Positions 7,444 to 17,269 of a DNA stretch of 64,000 nucleotides are shown piece by piece. The DNA is from Actinomadura spongiicola (GTDB lineage: Bacteria; Actinomycetota; Actinomycetes; Streptosporangiales; Streptosporangiaceae). Positions within the stretch are counted from its first letter, which is position 1. Every line of letters starts with the position of its first letter. The notes beneath the pieces are model-generated. The model was not told the DNA's origin. It did not search any database and saw only the letters and a program-made list of their open reading frames with translations. The translations under genes and the position numbers were made by a program. The DNA lies in assembly GCF_003432485.1 (NCBI RefSeq), contig NZ_QVNQ01000004.1, positions 186,001 to 250,000 of the forward strand. Direction: 5' to 3'.

Positions 7444-10400
7444 TCAGATGGGGCGATGGGCGTTCAGTGCTTTTTCGATGGCTGTGAGTTTGTCGGCGAG
7501 GTGGAGGAGGGCACCCACTGTCGGGTCTTCGGTTCCGGGGACGGGTTGGGTTCGTCGGTAGGCGGTCTTGATCTCCGTCCAGCGGGCTTGCCGCTCGGGA
7601 GTCAGGGTGCCGCGGAGTTCGGACAGTTTCAGCAGGTTCGCTTCGGCGTCCGAGGTCAGGGTTTGGGACTCGGCCTTGTAGTGGTCGTCTATGACGGCTT
7701 CGAGTTCGGCGGTGTTCATCACGGGCAGGACGCGTTCGGCGAGTTTGTTCATGTCGCGGTAGGAACCCTGGAGCCGGAACGGGGGCTCGGTGCGGGCCGA
7801 GTCGTCCTGGGCGGCGGAGGCCATGTAGGCGCGGTTGACCGTCAGGACGACCCGCTGGACGTGCAGCAGCTTCTCCACAACGGACAGGATCTCGTCCAGT
7901 TCGGCCTGGGAGTACGGGTGGGACAGGCGGTCCGGACGTGCGGTGTCGTCGCCGGACGCCAGGCGGACGAGGAGTTCCACGTCCCCGCGGTCGCGGGTCG
8001 TCAGCGGGGCCAGGACCGGGTTCGAGGTGAGGGCGTTCTCGATGAAACTGAGCGCGAACAGGTCCTCCTTGCCGGACAGGACGTCGCCGAGGTTCCAGAC
8101 GTCGGCGCGGTTGGCGAGCATGTCGGGAACGCGGAAACGCCGTCCGGACTCGGTGTACGGGTTTCCGGCCATGCACACGGCGAAACGCTTGCCGCGCAGG
8201 TCGTAGGCGCGGGCCGCGCCGTCGATCCGGCGTTGGGCGTCGCACAGCGGAATGAACTTCTGGAGGAATTCCGGTGACGTGTGCTGGATGTCGTCCACGT
8301 AGAGCAGGACGTTGTTGCCCATGTCGAGCGCGAAATTGATCCGCTCGACCTCCCGGGCGGCGGTGGCGTTCGGGGCTTTCGCCGGGTCGAGAGACGTGGT
8401 CTCGTGGCCGAGGGCCGGGCCGTCCACCTTGACGAGGGCGAGCCCCAAACGGTCGGCGACGTATTCCATGAGGGTCGTCTTGCCGTAGCCGGGCGGGGAG
8501 ACGAGCAGTAGGAGACCCATGTGGTCGGTGCGTCTGCCTTCGCCCGTGGCGCCGAGTTGTTTGGCGAGGTTGTCGCCGATCAGGGGAAGGAACACCTCGT
8601 CCACCAGGCGGTTGCGCACGAAGGTGCTCATCGTGCGTGGTTTGAGCTCGGGGATTTTGAGGCGTTTCCCCTCCGCGGCGATGGCGGCGTTGCGTCGCTT
8701 CTGGTAGGCGCGGAACTCGGGGACCCGGTCGGAGCGGAAACGCCGGGTGCGGGTGAGGAGTTCGTCCAGGCGGACGGCGAGACGGCCGCCGGTGACGCGC
8801 GGATGGTCGCCGAGCAGGTCGTTGACGGTCGCGGTGAGGGCGGCGGCGGAGTCGTAGCGGGGTCCGTCGCACAGCAGGGCGGCCACGGCCTCGGGGAGGT
8901 CGGCGGGGTCGTCCGCGATGGGGGCGAGCCAGGCCGTGGCGAGCTGGTGGCGGGCGGCGAGGTCGCCGTCGAGGGCGCGCAGGTCGCTGTTCAGGAGGGC
9001 GTGGTCGCGGCCGAGGCCGTCCAGCAGGTCGCGGGCTCCCTGGGCGGTGACGAACCCCTCCGGGGCGGCGGCGAGTTCCTCGATCAGGTACTCGGCCGCG
9101 AGCGCCGCGTCCGCCTTGCCGGGCAGGCCGGTGCGCTCGGTGAACTCGCCGATGGACGAGGTCAGCTCGGACGCCAGCGCGGTCAGGGCGTCGGGGCCGC
9201 CCCACGCGTCACGGACGCGGATCAGGGAACGGGCGCGGGTCGTCCAGGCGGCGCGGTCGTCGTCGACGGTTCCGTGTGCCCAGAAGAGCTGCGCGGCGGC
9301 GCGGGCGGCGGACGGGTAGCGGAGCAACCCCGCGTCCGTGTGGAGGCGTACCAGTGTTTCCAGGATGCGGGCCGCGTCGTGGTCGTGGACGCCACGTTCG
9401 TAGCCCTCGTCGTAGCGGTCGGCCGCCGCTTCCCGGACGAGGGACAGCAGACGGTCCCCGGTCACGGCCTGACGCAGCACGTCGGGGGCCGTCCCTGTAA
9501 GGATCGACGTCGCCAGGTACTCGGCACGGTATGTTTCCGGGGTTTCCGAAACAAGGCTCTGGTTCCACAGGTGGCGGGTCGCGGTGAGGGCGTCGTCGCG
9601 GACCGGGGCCCGGTAGTCGGTGCCGGTGATCACGAAGTCGAGCGACGCGTTTCCGTGCGGGACGAGGGTCAGTTCGATCGGGCGGGTGTTCACGGCGAAA
9701 CGGTGCCGTCCGAGCCGGATCGTCCCGCCGTCGTCGTCGTAGAGGTCGAGACGGTCGCGCAGCGCGCGTCCGGCCTCCTGGCGGGCGGCCTTCACACGGC
9801 CGTCCAGCTCCTCGGCGCGGACACCGTCGTCCAGGGCCCGCAACTCGCCGGCGATGGCGTGGAGGCGGGCCACCATCGGGTCGGTGGCGAAGTAGGTGTT
9901 GACCTCGTCCGGTGACGTGAGCGCGGCGGCGCGGCGGCGGACGCCGGACAGGATCCGGTCGGCGGACTCGATGAGGCGGTCGGTGCGGCGGGCACGCTCG
10001 TCCAGAAGCGCCTGCTTACGGGACGAGAACGCCTCGTAAACCTCGGTCCGCTTGGTCTCCAATTCGGCGAGGAACTCGTCGAGGTCGGCGAACCGGGCCT
10101 GCATGGTCTCCAGGCGGAGGAGCAGTTGACCGAGCTGCTCGTCACAGCTCTCGGGGGTGGCGGCCGTGGCGAGCGCGCCCGCGACGGCCCGGTCGAGCAG
10201 GGCCAGTTCGGCGGCGAACGCGGCGCGCTCCTCACGTTCGAGAAGCTCGCGGCGCCGGTTGTCCAGGACGGCGCGGGCCCGGTTCAGCCCGCCGAGGACC
10301 TCGGCGACCCGTTCGAGGATCGCGGTGCGGGCGGTGGCGTCGGTGAGGTCGAGTTCCCCGACGACCTCGGTGACGATTCCGAGGCCCTCGTTCTGCGCGT

Positions 10401-12333
10401 CGAGGAGGTCGGCGAGCGGCGCGGCGTCGGCGGACGTCTCGATGGCGTGCGCCGCCTCCGCGATCCGGTCGACCTCGACGTGGTAGCCGGTGAAGGCGTC
10501 CTCGCGGCGAAGGAACTCGACGGCGCCCTGACCGGCGTCGCGCAGCTCGGTCTCGACGGTCGCGGTCAGCTCGTCGAGCCGGGCCGTGTCCACATGGCGC
10601 AGGTCGCGGAGCGTCTCGATATGGCCCTGGGCCCGGCGGAACTCGGCGAGCCGCGTCATCCACCCGTCCGCGCTCTCCGGCGGCTCGGCCCGCGCCCGCC
10701 GGGCCAGGGCGGCGACGGCGTCGGCGGTCTCGGCGACGGACGCGGCGGCCTGCTCGGTGAGCGCGCGGACCTTCTCGTACTCCTCCAGCACCTGACCCGC
10801 CGTGGCGCGGACGTCGGCCAGCGGCGCCGCCAGGTCCCCGATCTCGTCCCCGGCGAGCCAGTGGTACAGGTCGGACGCCCGCGTGCAGGCCGCGATCAGC
10901 GCCTCGAAGACACGGGTCGACGGCGACATCTCCTCCACCATGCGGGCGACGGAGAGGCACTCGGAGATCCCCCGGACCAGGTCCGCGTTCCCGATCCGCT
11001 CCAGCGGACCCGTGCCCACGGGCTGTGCGGCGGCGTGCGCGTCGGACACGAACGGCGTCGACCACAACCGCACCGGGTGGACGCGGGCCGCCTCGTCCGT
11101 GAGCGTCCGCATGACGAGGAGCGTCCCGTCCTCGAACAGCGCGTGGCCGTGGCAGGTGATCGGCGTCCTGACCTGCTTGCGGATCACGTTGTACGGCAGG
11201 AGCAGCGACCTGCCGTCCGCACGCGAATGGAACACGTACAGGACGTCCTCGCCGTTGGGAGATCGGACGACGCGCTCGTACTCCAACCCGGTGACGTCGG
11301 TGTCGAACGTCTTCACCACGCCCGTGTCCAGGCAGTAGCCGCCGGGGAAGACGATCCCGTGGTCGTCGGGCAGCCGACGACACGCCCCCGCGATGCCGTC
11401 GAGCCGCACGACGTCCTTCGTCCGGACGTTGAACACCAGGTGCCGCCACGCCGTCTCGTTGTACGGGCGGATCCGCAGCAGGATCAGCGCCCCGACCCGC
11501 GCGTACAGGACGTCCGCGTCGGCGAGCGACTGGAGCGGCTCGTCCACGGGCTCGGAGTGGACGCCCTGCGGCGTGTCCGTGTCGTCCTCGACCTTGACGG
11601 TGAGGGCGCCGCCGACCGCCGAGACGAACACCTCACCGCCGATCGAGATGTGCGGGTGCCGCCCCAGGACGTGGTCGTCCCGCGTCGCGGCGGTCCAGTC
11701 GACGTCGTGCGGCGACGGGAACCGGTGGTCGCGGTCGCCCTGGTTGTCCTCGTAGGTGACGGCGCCGTCCCCGGACGCGGACGTCCGCCACCGCAGCACC
11801 CGCACGTCGGACAGGCGCGGCCCGGTCTGGAACGCCGCGAGCAGCCGCCCCTCGACGAGCCGCAACTGGAGCAGCCGGGCCTGCCGGTAGTACCGGTACA
11901 TGTCGGCGAAGTCGCGCCGGAACCGTGGATCGTCCAGCAGACCCGGCACCGCGTCGGCGCCCACCGGAACCAACGCGATGCCGTCGCCGCCGCCGTGCCC
12001 GTCCTCGGTACGCGAGAACCTGTGCAGGGAGAACACGTCGTCGACCGTCGTCTCCGACGTCGACCCGAGGGACGCGTTGGTGCCGAACAGCAGCACGTCG
12101 CCGAGCGCCACCACGTCGCGGGGCACGCCGGGACTCGCCGTCCGGACCCGTTCGGTGCCCGCCAGCGTCAGCTCCGCGCCGCCGAACACCTCCAGGCGCC
12201 GGGCGTTCAGCGCCTCGGCCCGCCGCGCCAGCTCCCCGGCCCGCTCCGCGAGCCGCCCGCGCAGCACCTCGTACGTGCCGTGGTCCAGCCCCGCGTCGGG
12301 CGTGGCGGGTACGTCCCTGACGTCCTCGATCAC
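7444..12333 (-). CDS. Giant AAA ATPase (annotated in relatives as DNA repair ATPase)
   Basis: 1629 residues from GTG 12333 with GGAGGGGAGA upstream. The first 450 residues are beta-rich with repeated W/Y-R/H-G blocks, which could be a propeller-like domain. Residues about 480-900 are long helical, coiled-coil-prone segments. A C-terminal AAA domain follows, with Walker A PPGYGKTT (about residue 1276), Walker B VLLYVDDIQ (about 1344) and a later GNPYTESGRRFRVPDML segment. It is the last gene of the minus-strand set with flotillin and NfeD-like protein. The DNA-repair label used for relatives has no support in this sequence; a membrane-microdomain-linked ATPase is equally plausible. Confidence 0.75.
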   Translation of the reverse strand: MIEDVRDVPATPDAGLDHGTYEVLRGRLAERAGELARRAEALNARRLEVFGGAELTLAGTERVRTASPGVPRDVVALGDVLLFGTNASLGSTSETTVDDVFSLHRFSRTEDGHGGGDGIALVPVGADAVPGLLDDPRFRRDFADMYRYYRQARLLQLRLVEGRLLAAFQTGPRLSDVRVLRWRTSASGDGAVTYEDNQGDRDHRFPSPHDVDWTAATRDDHVLGRHPHISIGGEVFVSAVGGALTVKVEDDTDTPQGVHSEPVDEPLQSLADADVLYARVGALILLRIRPYNETAWRHLVFNVRTKDVVRLDGIAGACRRLPDDHGIVFPGGYCLDTGVVKTFDTDVTGLEYERVVRSPNGEDVLYVFHSRADGRSLLLPYNVIRKQVRTPITCHGHALFEDGTLLVMRTLTDEAARVHPVRLWSTPFVSDAHAAAQPVGTGPLERIGNADLVRGISECLSVARMVEEMSPSTRVFEALIAACTRASDLYHWLAGDEIGDLAAPLADVRATAGQVLEEYEKVRALTEQAAASVAETADAVAALARRARAEPPESADGWMTRLAEFRRAQGHIETLRDLRHVDTARLDELTATVETELRDAGQGAVEFLRREDAFTGYHVEVDRIAEAAHAIETSADAAPLADLLDAQNEGLGIVTEVVGELDLTDATARTAILERVAEVLGGLNRARAVLDNRRRELLEREERAAFAAELALLDRAVAGALATAATPESCDEQLGQLLLRLETMQARFADLDEFLAELETKRTEVYEAFSSRKQALLDERARRTDRLIESADRILSGVRRRAAALTSPDEVNTYFATDPMVARLHAIAGELRALDDGVRAEELDGRVKAARQEAGRALRDRLDLYDDDGGTIRLGRHRFAVNTRPIELTLVPHGNASLDFVITGTDYRAPVRDDALTATRHLWNQSLVSETPETYRAEYLATSILTGTAPDVLRQAVTGDRLLSLVREAAADRYDEGYERGVHDHDAARILETLVRLHTDAGLLRYPSAARAAAQLFWAHGTVDDDRAAWTTRARSLIRVRDAWGGPDALTALASELTSSIGEFTERTGLPGKADAALAAEYLIEELAAAPEGFVTAQGARDLLDGLGRDHALLNSDLRALDGDLAARHQLATAWLAPIADDPADLPEAVAALLCDGPRYDSAAALTATVNDLLGDHPRVTGGRLAVRLDELLTRTRRFRSDRVPEFRAYQKRRNAAIAAEGKRLKIPELKPRTMSTFVRNRLVDEVFLPLIGDNLAKQLGATGEGRRTDHMGLLLLVSPPGYGKTTLMEYVADRLGLALVKVDGPALGHETTSLDPAKAPNATAAREVERINFALDMGNNVLLYVDDIQHTSPEFLQKFIPLCDAQRRIDGAARAYDLRGKRFAVCMAGNPYTESGRRFRVPDMLANRADVWNLGDVLSGKEDLFALSFIENALTSNPVLAPLTTRDRGDVELLVRLASGDDTARPDRLSHPYSQAELDEILSVVEKLLHVQRVVLTVNRAYMASAAQDDSARTEPPFRLQGSYRDMNKLAERVLPVMNTAELEAVIDDHYKAESQTLTSDAEANLLKLSELRGTLTPERQARWTEIKTAYRRTQPVPGTEDPTVGALLHLADKLTAIEKALNAHRPI

Positions 12334-12367
12334 GTGTTCGTCTCCCCTCCGTCCGTCGTGCCGTCCG

Positions 12368-14398
12368 CTACCTGGACGCGGTGGTCAGGTCGGTTCCGTT
12401 GAGGTCCGACAGGGGCGTGTCGGCGATGCCGAGGCGGTGGGCGGTGTCCAGGAGTTGCTGGACGGCCGCGCCGTCCGGACCGCCGGACTTCAGCATTCGC
12501 AGCAGAACCGCGGAAAGGGTCAGGTCGCGGACGCCGCTCGTGGAGAGCGCGCCGAGGAGCCTGGCCGCGTCGTCGGTGAAGCTTCCCGAGCCGTCCAGCC
12601 ACGGACCCGCGACCGCCTGCGCGACCTCCGAGTTCTGGACGAAGCCGTCCACGCCCTTGCCGAGGGCGATCGAGCCGACGAGCCGGTCGAAGAACACGGT
12701 GTCGCCGCCGACGATGTCGATGTCGGCCTTCTCCAACCCGGCCGCGAGAACGCTGGCCTGCGCCTCCGCGACCCGGCGCTGCGTCTCGATCCCGGCGAGG
12801 CGCACGTCCTTCTCCGCCTCCAGCCGCAGCCGGTACTCCTCGTGCTGGCGGGTGGCGTCGTCGAGCGCGGCCATCGCCCCGGCCTTCTCCGTGAGGCCCT
12901 CCGCCTCCGCCTTGAGGCTCTCCCGGATCCGCGCGGCCTCGACCAGCGCCTTCTCCTGCGCCACGGCGGCCTCGGCGCGGCCGACCTTCTCGATCGCGTC
13001 GGCGTCCCGCTCGCGGACCTGCACCTCGGCGAGCCCGGACGCGGCGGCCTCGGCCCGCAGCCCCTCGGCCAGGCGGATCTTCGCCTGCGCGTCCAGCTCG
13101 GCGGCCTCCTGCCGGGCCTTCGCCATCGTCAGCTCCTCGCGGGCCCGGTGCGCGGCGGCGGCCTCCGCGGCCTCGGCGGCCTTGATGTCCTTGACGAGGT
13201 TCTCCTGCGCCTCCGCCTCCGCGTGAATGATCACCGACTGGCGGGCGCGCTCGGCCTCCTCGACCGTGCGGAGCCGCTTGATGCCCTCCTCCTGCTCGGC
13301 GACCGTCCGCTCCACCGCGATCCGCTCCCGGACGACGTTCGCGATCTCCCGCTTCTCCGCCTCGACCTCCTTGTCGGCGGCGATCCGGGTCAGCTCCGTC
13401 TCCCGCTCGCGGGCGATGACCTCAAGGACCCGGTCCTTCTCGATGCGCTCGCTCTCGATCGCGAGGACGCGCTCCTTGTTCTTCGCCGCGACCGAGACCT
13501 CGCGCTCCTTGTTCTCGTGCTGGACGCCGAGCTGCTCGTCGGTGCGGATGTGCGCGGTCTGCGCCCGCAGCCGCTCCTCCGCCTTGACCCGCTCGATCTC
13601 CGCCTGCTCACGGGCCCGGACGGTCTCGACCTCGCGTTCCTGCCGCAGCTCCGCGTCCGCCTGACGGCGTTCGAGCTCCAGGATCGCCTCCCGCGCCTCC
13701 ACGTTCTGGCGGGTGATCTCCTTCTCCTCGTTACGGGCGTGCTCGTTGGTGCGGATGTGCTCCAGCGCGGTCAGCTCGGTGATCTTCCGGATGCCCTGGG
13801 CGTCCAGGATGTTCGACTTGTCGAGGGACAGCAGCGGCGTCTGCTCCAGGTAGTCGATCGCCGCGTCCTCAAGGCTGTAGCCGTTCAGGTCCGTGCCGAT
13901 GACCCGGATGATGTGGTCGCGGAACTCGTCGCGGCGGGTGTAGAGGTCGGTGAAGTCCAGGTGCTTGCCGACGGTCTTCAGCGCCTCGGAGAACTTGGCC
14001 GCGAACAGCTCCTGCAACGTCTCCTGGCTGCTGGCACGCGCGGTCCCGATGGCCTGCGCGACCTTCACCACGTCCTCGACGGTCTTGTTCACGCGGACGA
14101 AGAACGTGATGCGGATGTCGGCCCGGATGTTGTCCTTGCAGATCAGACCGTCCCGTCCGGTGCGTTCGATCTCGATGGTCTTGACCGAGATGTCCATCAG
14201 TTCGGCGCGGTGCAGCACCGGCAGCACGATCGCGCCGGTGAACGTGACGTCGACCTTCTTCAACTTGGAGATGATCAGCGCGCGGCCCTGGTCGACCTTG
14301 CGGAACAACCGGGTCACCATCAGCATCAGGCCGAGGGCGATGAGCAGGGCGAGCGCGAGGAGCACACCGGCTCCTATCGTGATGGTGTCCATCGACAT
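12368..14398 (-). CDS. Flotillin-like SPFH/band 7 protein (YqiK type)
   Basis: 676 residues from ATG 14398. One N-terminal membrane helix (about residues 5-30) is followed by an SPFH domain (VDQGRALIISKLKKVDVTF ... GRDGLICKDNIRADIRITF), and then about 330 residues of Glu/Ala/Arg-rich coiled coil typical of flotillins. The far C-terminus (from about 590) is a small helical tail ending LSDLNGTDLTTASR. It should assemble membrane scaffolds. It lies 34 bases upstream of the giant ATPase and 125 bases after the NfeD-like gene, the same pair order as E. coli yqiJ-yqiK. An ATG further upstream would overlap the NfeD-like gene and is rejected. Confidence 0.85.
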   Translation of the reverse strand: MSMDTITIGAGVLLALALLIALGLMLMVTRLFRKVDQGRALIISKLKKVDVTFTGAIVLPVLHRAELMDISVKTIEIERTGRDGLICKDNIRADIRITFFVRVNKTVEDVVKVAQAIGTARASSQETLQELFAAKFSEALKTVGKHLDFTDLYTRRDEFRDHIIRVIGTDLNGYSLEDAAIDYLEQTPLLSLDKSNILDAQGIRKITELTALEHIRTNEHARNEEKEITRQNVEAREAILELERRQADAELRQEREVETVRAREQAEIERVKAEERLRAQTAHIRTDEQLGVQHENKEREVSVAAKNKERVLAIESERIEKDRVLEVIARERETELTRIAADKEVEAEKREIANVVRERIAVERTVAEQEEGIKRLRTVEEAERARQSVIIHAEAEAQENLVKDIKAAEAAEAAAAHRAREELTMAKARQEAAELDAQAKIRLAEGLRAEAAASGLAEVQVRERDADAIEKVGRAEAAVAQEKALVEAARIRESLKAEAEGLTEKAGAMAALDDATRQHEEYRLRLEAEKDVRLAGIETQRRVAEAQASVLAAGLEKADIDIVGGDTVFFDRLVGSIALGKGVDGFVQNSEVAQAVAGPWLDGSGSFTDDAARLLGALSTSGVRDLTLSAVLLRMLKSGGPDGAAVQQLLDTAHRLGIADTPLSDLNGTDLTTASR

Positions 14399-14523
14399 TC
14401 CCGTCTGTTTGGGGGATGAGGACGCGGGGCGCGGGGGAGTTCGGCGTTCGGTGGGCGGGTCAGGGGGCAGGCCGGTGGCGCGGGCCGCGGAGCGCGGTCG
14501 GCGGGACGGGCCCGCGGGTGCGG

Positions 14524-15207
14524 TCAGCGGGCGAGGTCCTCCGGCCAGCCGTACGCCGCTTCGTGCGGCATGACCCAGAAGAACCGGCCCTCCGGATCGA
14601 AGTCGAAGATCAGGGCTCTGCTGCCGGTGGTGAGCGCGGTGCCCTCGGCGAGGTCCTTGGCGAGGCCCGCGACGGGAATGTCCGTGGCGGGCCGCCGCAC
14701 CTGGACGATGGCGGACGAGCCGTCGGCCGCGGTGACCTCCGCCTGCCCGAAGTCCGGGCCGACCCGTCCGGTGCGGATGACGCAGGGGAGACCCACGAAG
14801 TCGCGCAGCGAGGCCTCGACCGCCCCCTGGAAGACCCGGCGCAACGGCAGGACGGTGAGGCGCGTCCCGAGCCATGCCGCGACCAGCGCCACGGGCAGGA
14901 CGAGCGTCCGCGCGACGGTGCCGTCGAGCGACGCCGTACCGGCGAGGCTGACGAACCACGCGAGCGCGATCAGCAGTGACAACACGACCGTGACCGGGAC
15001 TCCGCCGAGGCCCAGAATGGCGAGACGCTCGGCGAAGAACCCGTCTTCGGCGTCGCCGAAATCGTCCCCGACATCACCTCCGGCGCCGGGGAGTTCGGTG
15101 CCCAGGCCGCCGAGGAGGGCGACCGTCCAGTACACGGTGACGACCAGTAGAGAGAAAGTGAAGAGCGCCGTCGGGAAACCGAGTGCGGCGTCGAAGAATT
15201 CGCCCAT
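14524..15207 (-). CDS. NfeD/YqiJ-like membrane protein with OB-fold domain
   Basis: 227 residues from ATG 15207. The N-terminus MGEFFDAALGFPTALFTF leads into a first membrane helix, with further helices near residues 70-95 and 105-125. The soluble C-terminal part (LPCVIRTGRVGPDFGQAEV ... SRALIFDFD) has the strand pattern of the NfeD OB fold. Family members pair with SPFH proteins, as here. An in-frame ATG at 15228 is an alternative start. It is first in a three-gene minus-strand set. Confidence 0.75.
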   Translation of the reverse strand: MGEFFDAALGFPTALFTFSLLVVTVYWTVALLGGLGTELPGAGGDVGDDFGDAEDGFFAERLAILGLGGVPVTVVLSLLIALAWFVSLAGTASLDGTVARTLVLPVALVAAWLGTRLTVLPLRRVFQGAVEASLRDFVGLPCVIRTGRVGPDFGQAEVTAADGSSAIVQVRRPATDIPVAGLAKDLAEGTALTTGSRALIFDFDPEGRFFWVMPHEAAYGWPEDLAR

Positions 15208-15612
15208 GTGAAATGCACGCTTCCGCATCGAGACGTCATTGACCGTGCCAGGGCGTGAGGGAGCGCCCTGGTCAGGGGAGTGAACGTGAAGTAGTGGCCC
15301 CGTCGGGGCGGCAGCCGATGCGGCTAGCTATCTGGGAAGGCGTGCGCCAGTGCCACGACGGTCAGACCGTACGGAGGCGCGACATGCAGGGGCGGACGCG
15401 GCGCAAACAAAAAGTGCCGGTGAGTCATCAGACCCCTTCTGGTCAGAGACGTATCCTGTCCCGCCGACCAGACTTCCCGGCACACCAGTAATTAGCGTAG
15501 CTTACTTCTCGCGTTGAGGGAAGTCTCCATCGTTTCGATCGACGCGAACTTTCAGGTTTCGTTGATGTCGCCCCGCGGTTGGGTCCAGGAGTCGCGGGTA
15601 CGTTCGCGGCCC
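15208..15612. other. Intergenic region between divergent genes, with inverted repeat
   Basis: About 400 bases separating the NfeD-like and sulfotransferase genes. It contains CCAGGGCG-N8-CGCCCTGG (15248-15255, 15264-15271), just upstream of the NfeD-like start, a possible operator or hairpin. No gene is convincing. Confidence 0.4.
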
Positions 15613-16635
15613 ATGAAACCGCAGCTCAGCCACCCGATCTTCGTTCTCGGGTGTCCTCGGTCGGGCACGACGTTGCTGCAGCAGATGCTGCACTCGCATC
15701 GGCGTGTCGCGTTCCCGTCCGAGACCCGGTTCGTGCACACCGCGTACGAGGTGCGGCACACGTTCGGCGATCTGGAGCGCGAGGCGAACCGGCGGGCGCT
15801 GGCGGAGTGGATCGTCCACGGCGAGGACACCAAGTTCAGGGTCCTCGGACTGGACGCCGACGCGACGATCGAGGAGATCGTGCACGGGCCCCCGACGCTC
15901 GGGTCCGCGCTGGCGATCATCTTCCGCGCCTACGCGCGGCGGCACGGCAAGCCGCGCTGGGGCGACAAGCGTCCGAGCTACTTCCGCCGGGTCGCGATGC
16001 TCCGGCGGATGTTTCCGGACGCCCAGTTCGTCCATCTCGTCCGGGACGGCCGAGACGCGGTGAGTTCGCTGGTGCGGATGCCGTGGTTCCAGGGCGACAT
16101 CTACGCCGCCGCGCTGACCTGGCGGGAGGCGATCGACACGGGGAAGGCGCTCTCCTCCCGGCTCGGTCCCCGCACGTTCTACGAGCTCCGGTACGAGGAC
16201 CTCGTCGCCGACCCGGAGGAGGAGCTGGCGAAGCTGTGCGCGTTCCTCGGCGAGGACTACGACCCCGAGATGACCAGGGCGCACGAGCACGCCCGCCGGA
16301 CGGTGCCGTCCACGCGCAAATGGCATCTACGCACGCACGAGGCCCCGAACACCCGTGCGGTGGGGGCGTGGCGGGACCGCCTGCGGGTGTGGGAGGCGGA
16401 TCTGGTCGAGCACGTCCTCGCCTCGCGACTGGTCGAGCGGGGTTACACGCTGACCGGAACGCCGCGTCCCGCCGCCGCGCACCTCGCCCGGTTCCACCGC
16501 ATGGCGGCGCACCGCTGGCGGTCACGGCACGCGCAGGCCGTCATGGACCGGCTCGCGCAAGCCCGGGAGCCGAACCCCGTCGTCTCCCGGCTGAGGGGCC
16601 CGGTGCCGGTGGCCGGACGGCCGGACAGGCGCTGA
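15613..16635 (+). CDS. Sulfotransferase family protein
   Basis: 340 residues. The PAPS 5'-phosphosulfate loop GCPRSGTT sits at residues 13-20, and the 3'-phosphate-binding segment VHLVRDGRDAVSS near residue 140, followed by YELRYEDLVADPEEEL. These are hallmarks of P-loop sulfotransferases acting on lipids, sugars or small metabolites. ATG 15613 fits the usual distance to the P-loop; longer starts back to 15514 are open. It is soluble. It lies 370 bases upstream of the ACP operon in the same direction; whether it decorates that operon's product is inference. Confidence 0.75.
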   Translation: MKPQLSHPIFVLGCPRSGTTLLQQMLHSHRRVAFPSETRFVHTAYEVRHTFGDLEREANRRALAEWIVHGEDTKFRVLGLDADATIEEIVHGPPTLGSALAIIFRAYARRHGKPRWGDKRPSYFRRVAMLRRMFPDAQFVHLVRDGRDAVSSLVRMPWFQGDIYAAALTWREAIDTGKALSSRLGPRTFYELRYEDLVADPEEELAKLCAFLGEDYDPEMTRAHEHARRTVPSTRKWHLRTHEAPNTRAVGAWRDRLRVWEADLVEHVLASRLVERGYTLTGTPRPAAAHLARFHRMAAHRWRSRHAQAVMDRLAQAREPNPVVSRLRGPVPVAGRPDRR

Positions 16636-17011
16636 GGTCGGATGCTGTCCGAAACCCTCCTGGAACGTGCCGGGCCGCAGTGGCCGTCCCGAAGCGAGGC
16701 CGCCGGGGAACGACGCAGGTGGCGTGCCGTCATGCCGCCCGCGAGGACGAACGGTTCGGTGAGACGCGCGGGGACGGTGGGACGCCGGTTCCGCGGCGCT
16801 GGGTCCCATAACGGAACACCTTACCTGGCAGTAACTTTGCGCCGATTTACCGTCGCGCTGACATAATTTACGCAACAGAGACATGGTTGTGTCCGATCGT
16901 TCACATCGGGATCTGAGACATATCCTCCAATTCCATGTATGTTGCGTGTTGCTCGTCTTCCGATAGCTATCGCCTGAAATTCGATGATCCTCTGACATAA
17001 GGAGGAGTGCG
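16636..17011. promoter_or_regulatory. Upstream region of the ACP operon with 12-bp palindrome
   Basis: A 370-base gap that becomes unusually AT-rich after 16810. It holds the perfect palindrome CGATAGCTATCG (16961-16972), 40 bases before the ACP start, and a strong ribosome site AAGGAGGAG at 16999-17007. It very likely contains the promoter for the acyl operon. No gene is visible. Confidence 0.45.
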
Positions 17012-17269
17012 GTGACCAGATCGGAAACAATTTCCCGCGGCGAGCTGGAATCGTGGCTTCTTGACAGGATCGCCTTCTACCTCGACAAGCCCGCCGAAAA
17101 CATCGACCCCACGGTCGAACTCGCCCGCTACGGGGTGGACTCCGTCTACGCCATCAGCATCATCAGCGACATCGAGGACCATCTCCAGGTCGAGGTCGAC
17201 GTGGCCGAGGCCCGGCGGCGCGAGACGGTCAACGACCTCGCCGACTACCTGCTCGAACTCGTCGCGTGA
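17012..17269 (+). CDS. Acyl carrier protein
   Basis: 85 residues from GTG 17012 behind a strong AAGGAGGAG site. The phosphopantetheine attachment motif is YGVDSVYA with Ser44, in the usual position at the start of helix II. The protein is acidic, as expected. Stand-alone ACPs beside a fatty acyl-AMP ligase accept the acyl group directly from acyl-AMP. First gene of a six-gene operon; its stop overlaps the next GTG. Confidence 0.9.
   Translation: MTRSETISRGELESWLLDRIAFYLDKPAENIDPTVELARYGVDSVYAISIISDIEDHLQVEVDVAEARRRETVNDLADYLLELVA

Noticed and set aside
8521..9915. Plus-strand open frame of 464 codons
   Set aside because: Antisense to the giant ATPase, no family resemblance.
10126..12402. 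Long plus-strand open frame of 758 codons
   Set aside because: It is the antisense of the giant ATPase gene; its composition (V, R, G, D runs) is that of a shadow frame in high-GC DNA.
11900..14419. Plus-strand open frame of 839 codons rich in Leu/Arg/Asp
   Set aside because: Antisense to the flotillin coiled coil; the repeats simply mirror the coiled-coil codons.
12368..14959. Longer version of the flotillin gene starting at 14959
   Set aside because: The extra N-terminus lies inside the NfeD-like gene in another frame and is not flotillin-like; ATG 14398 precedes the membrane helix.
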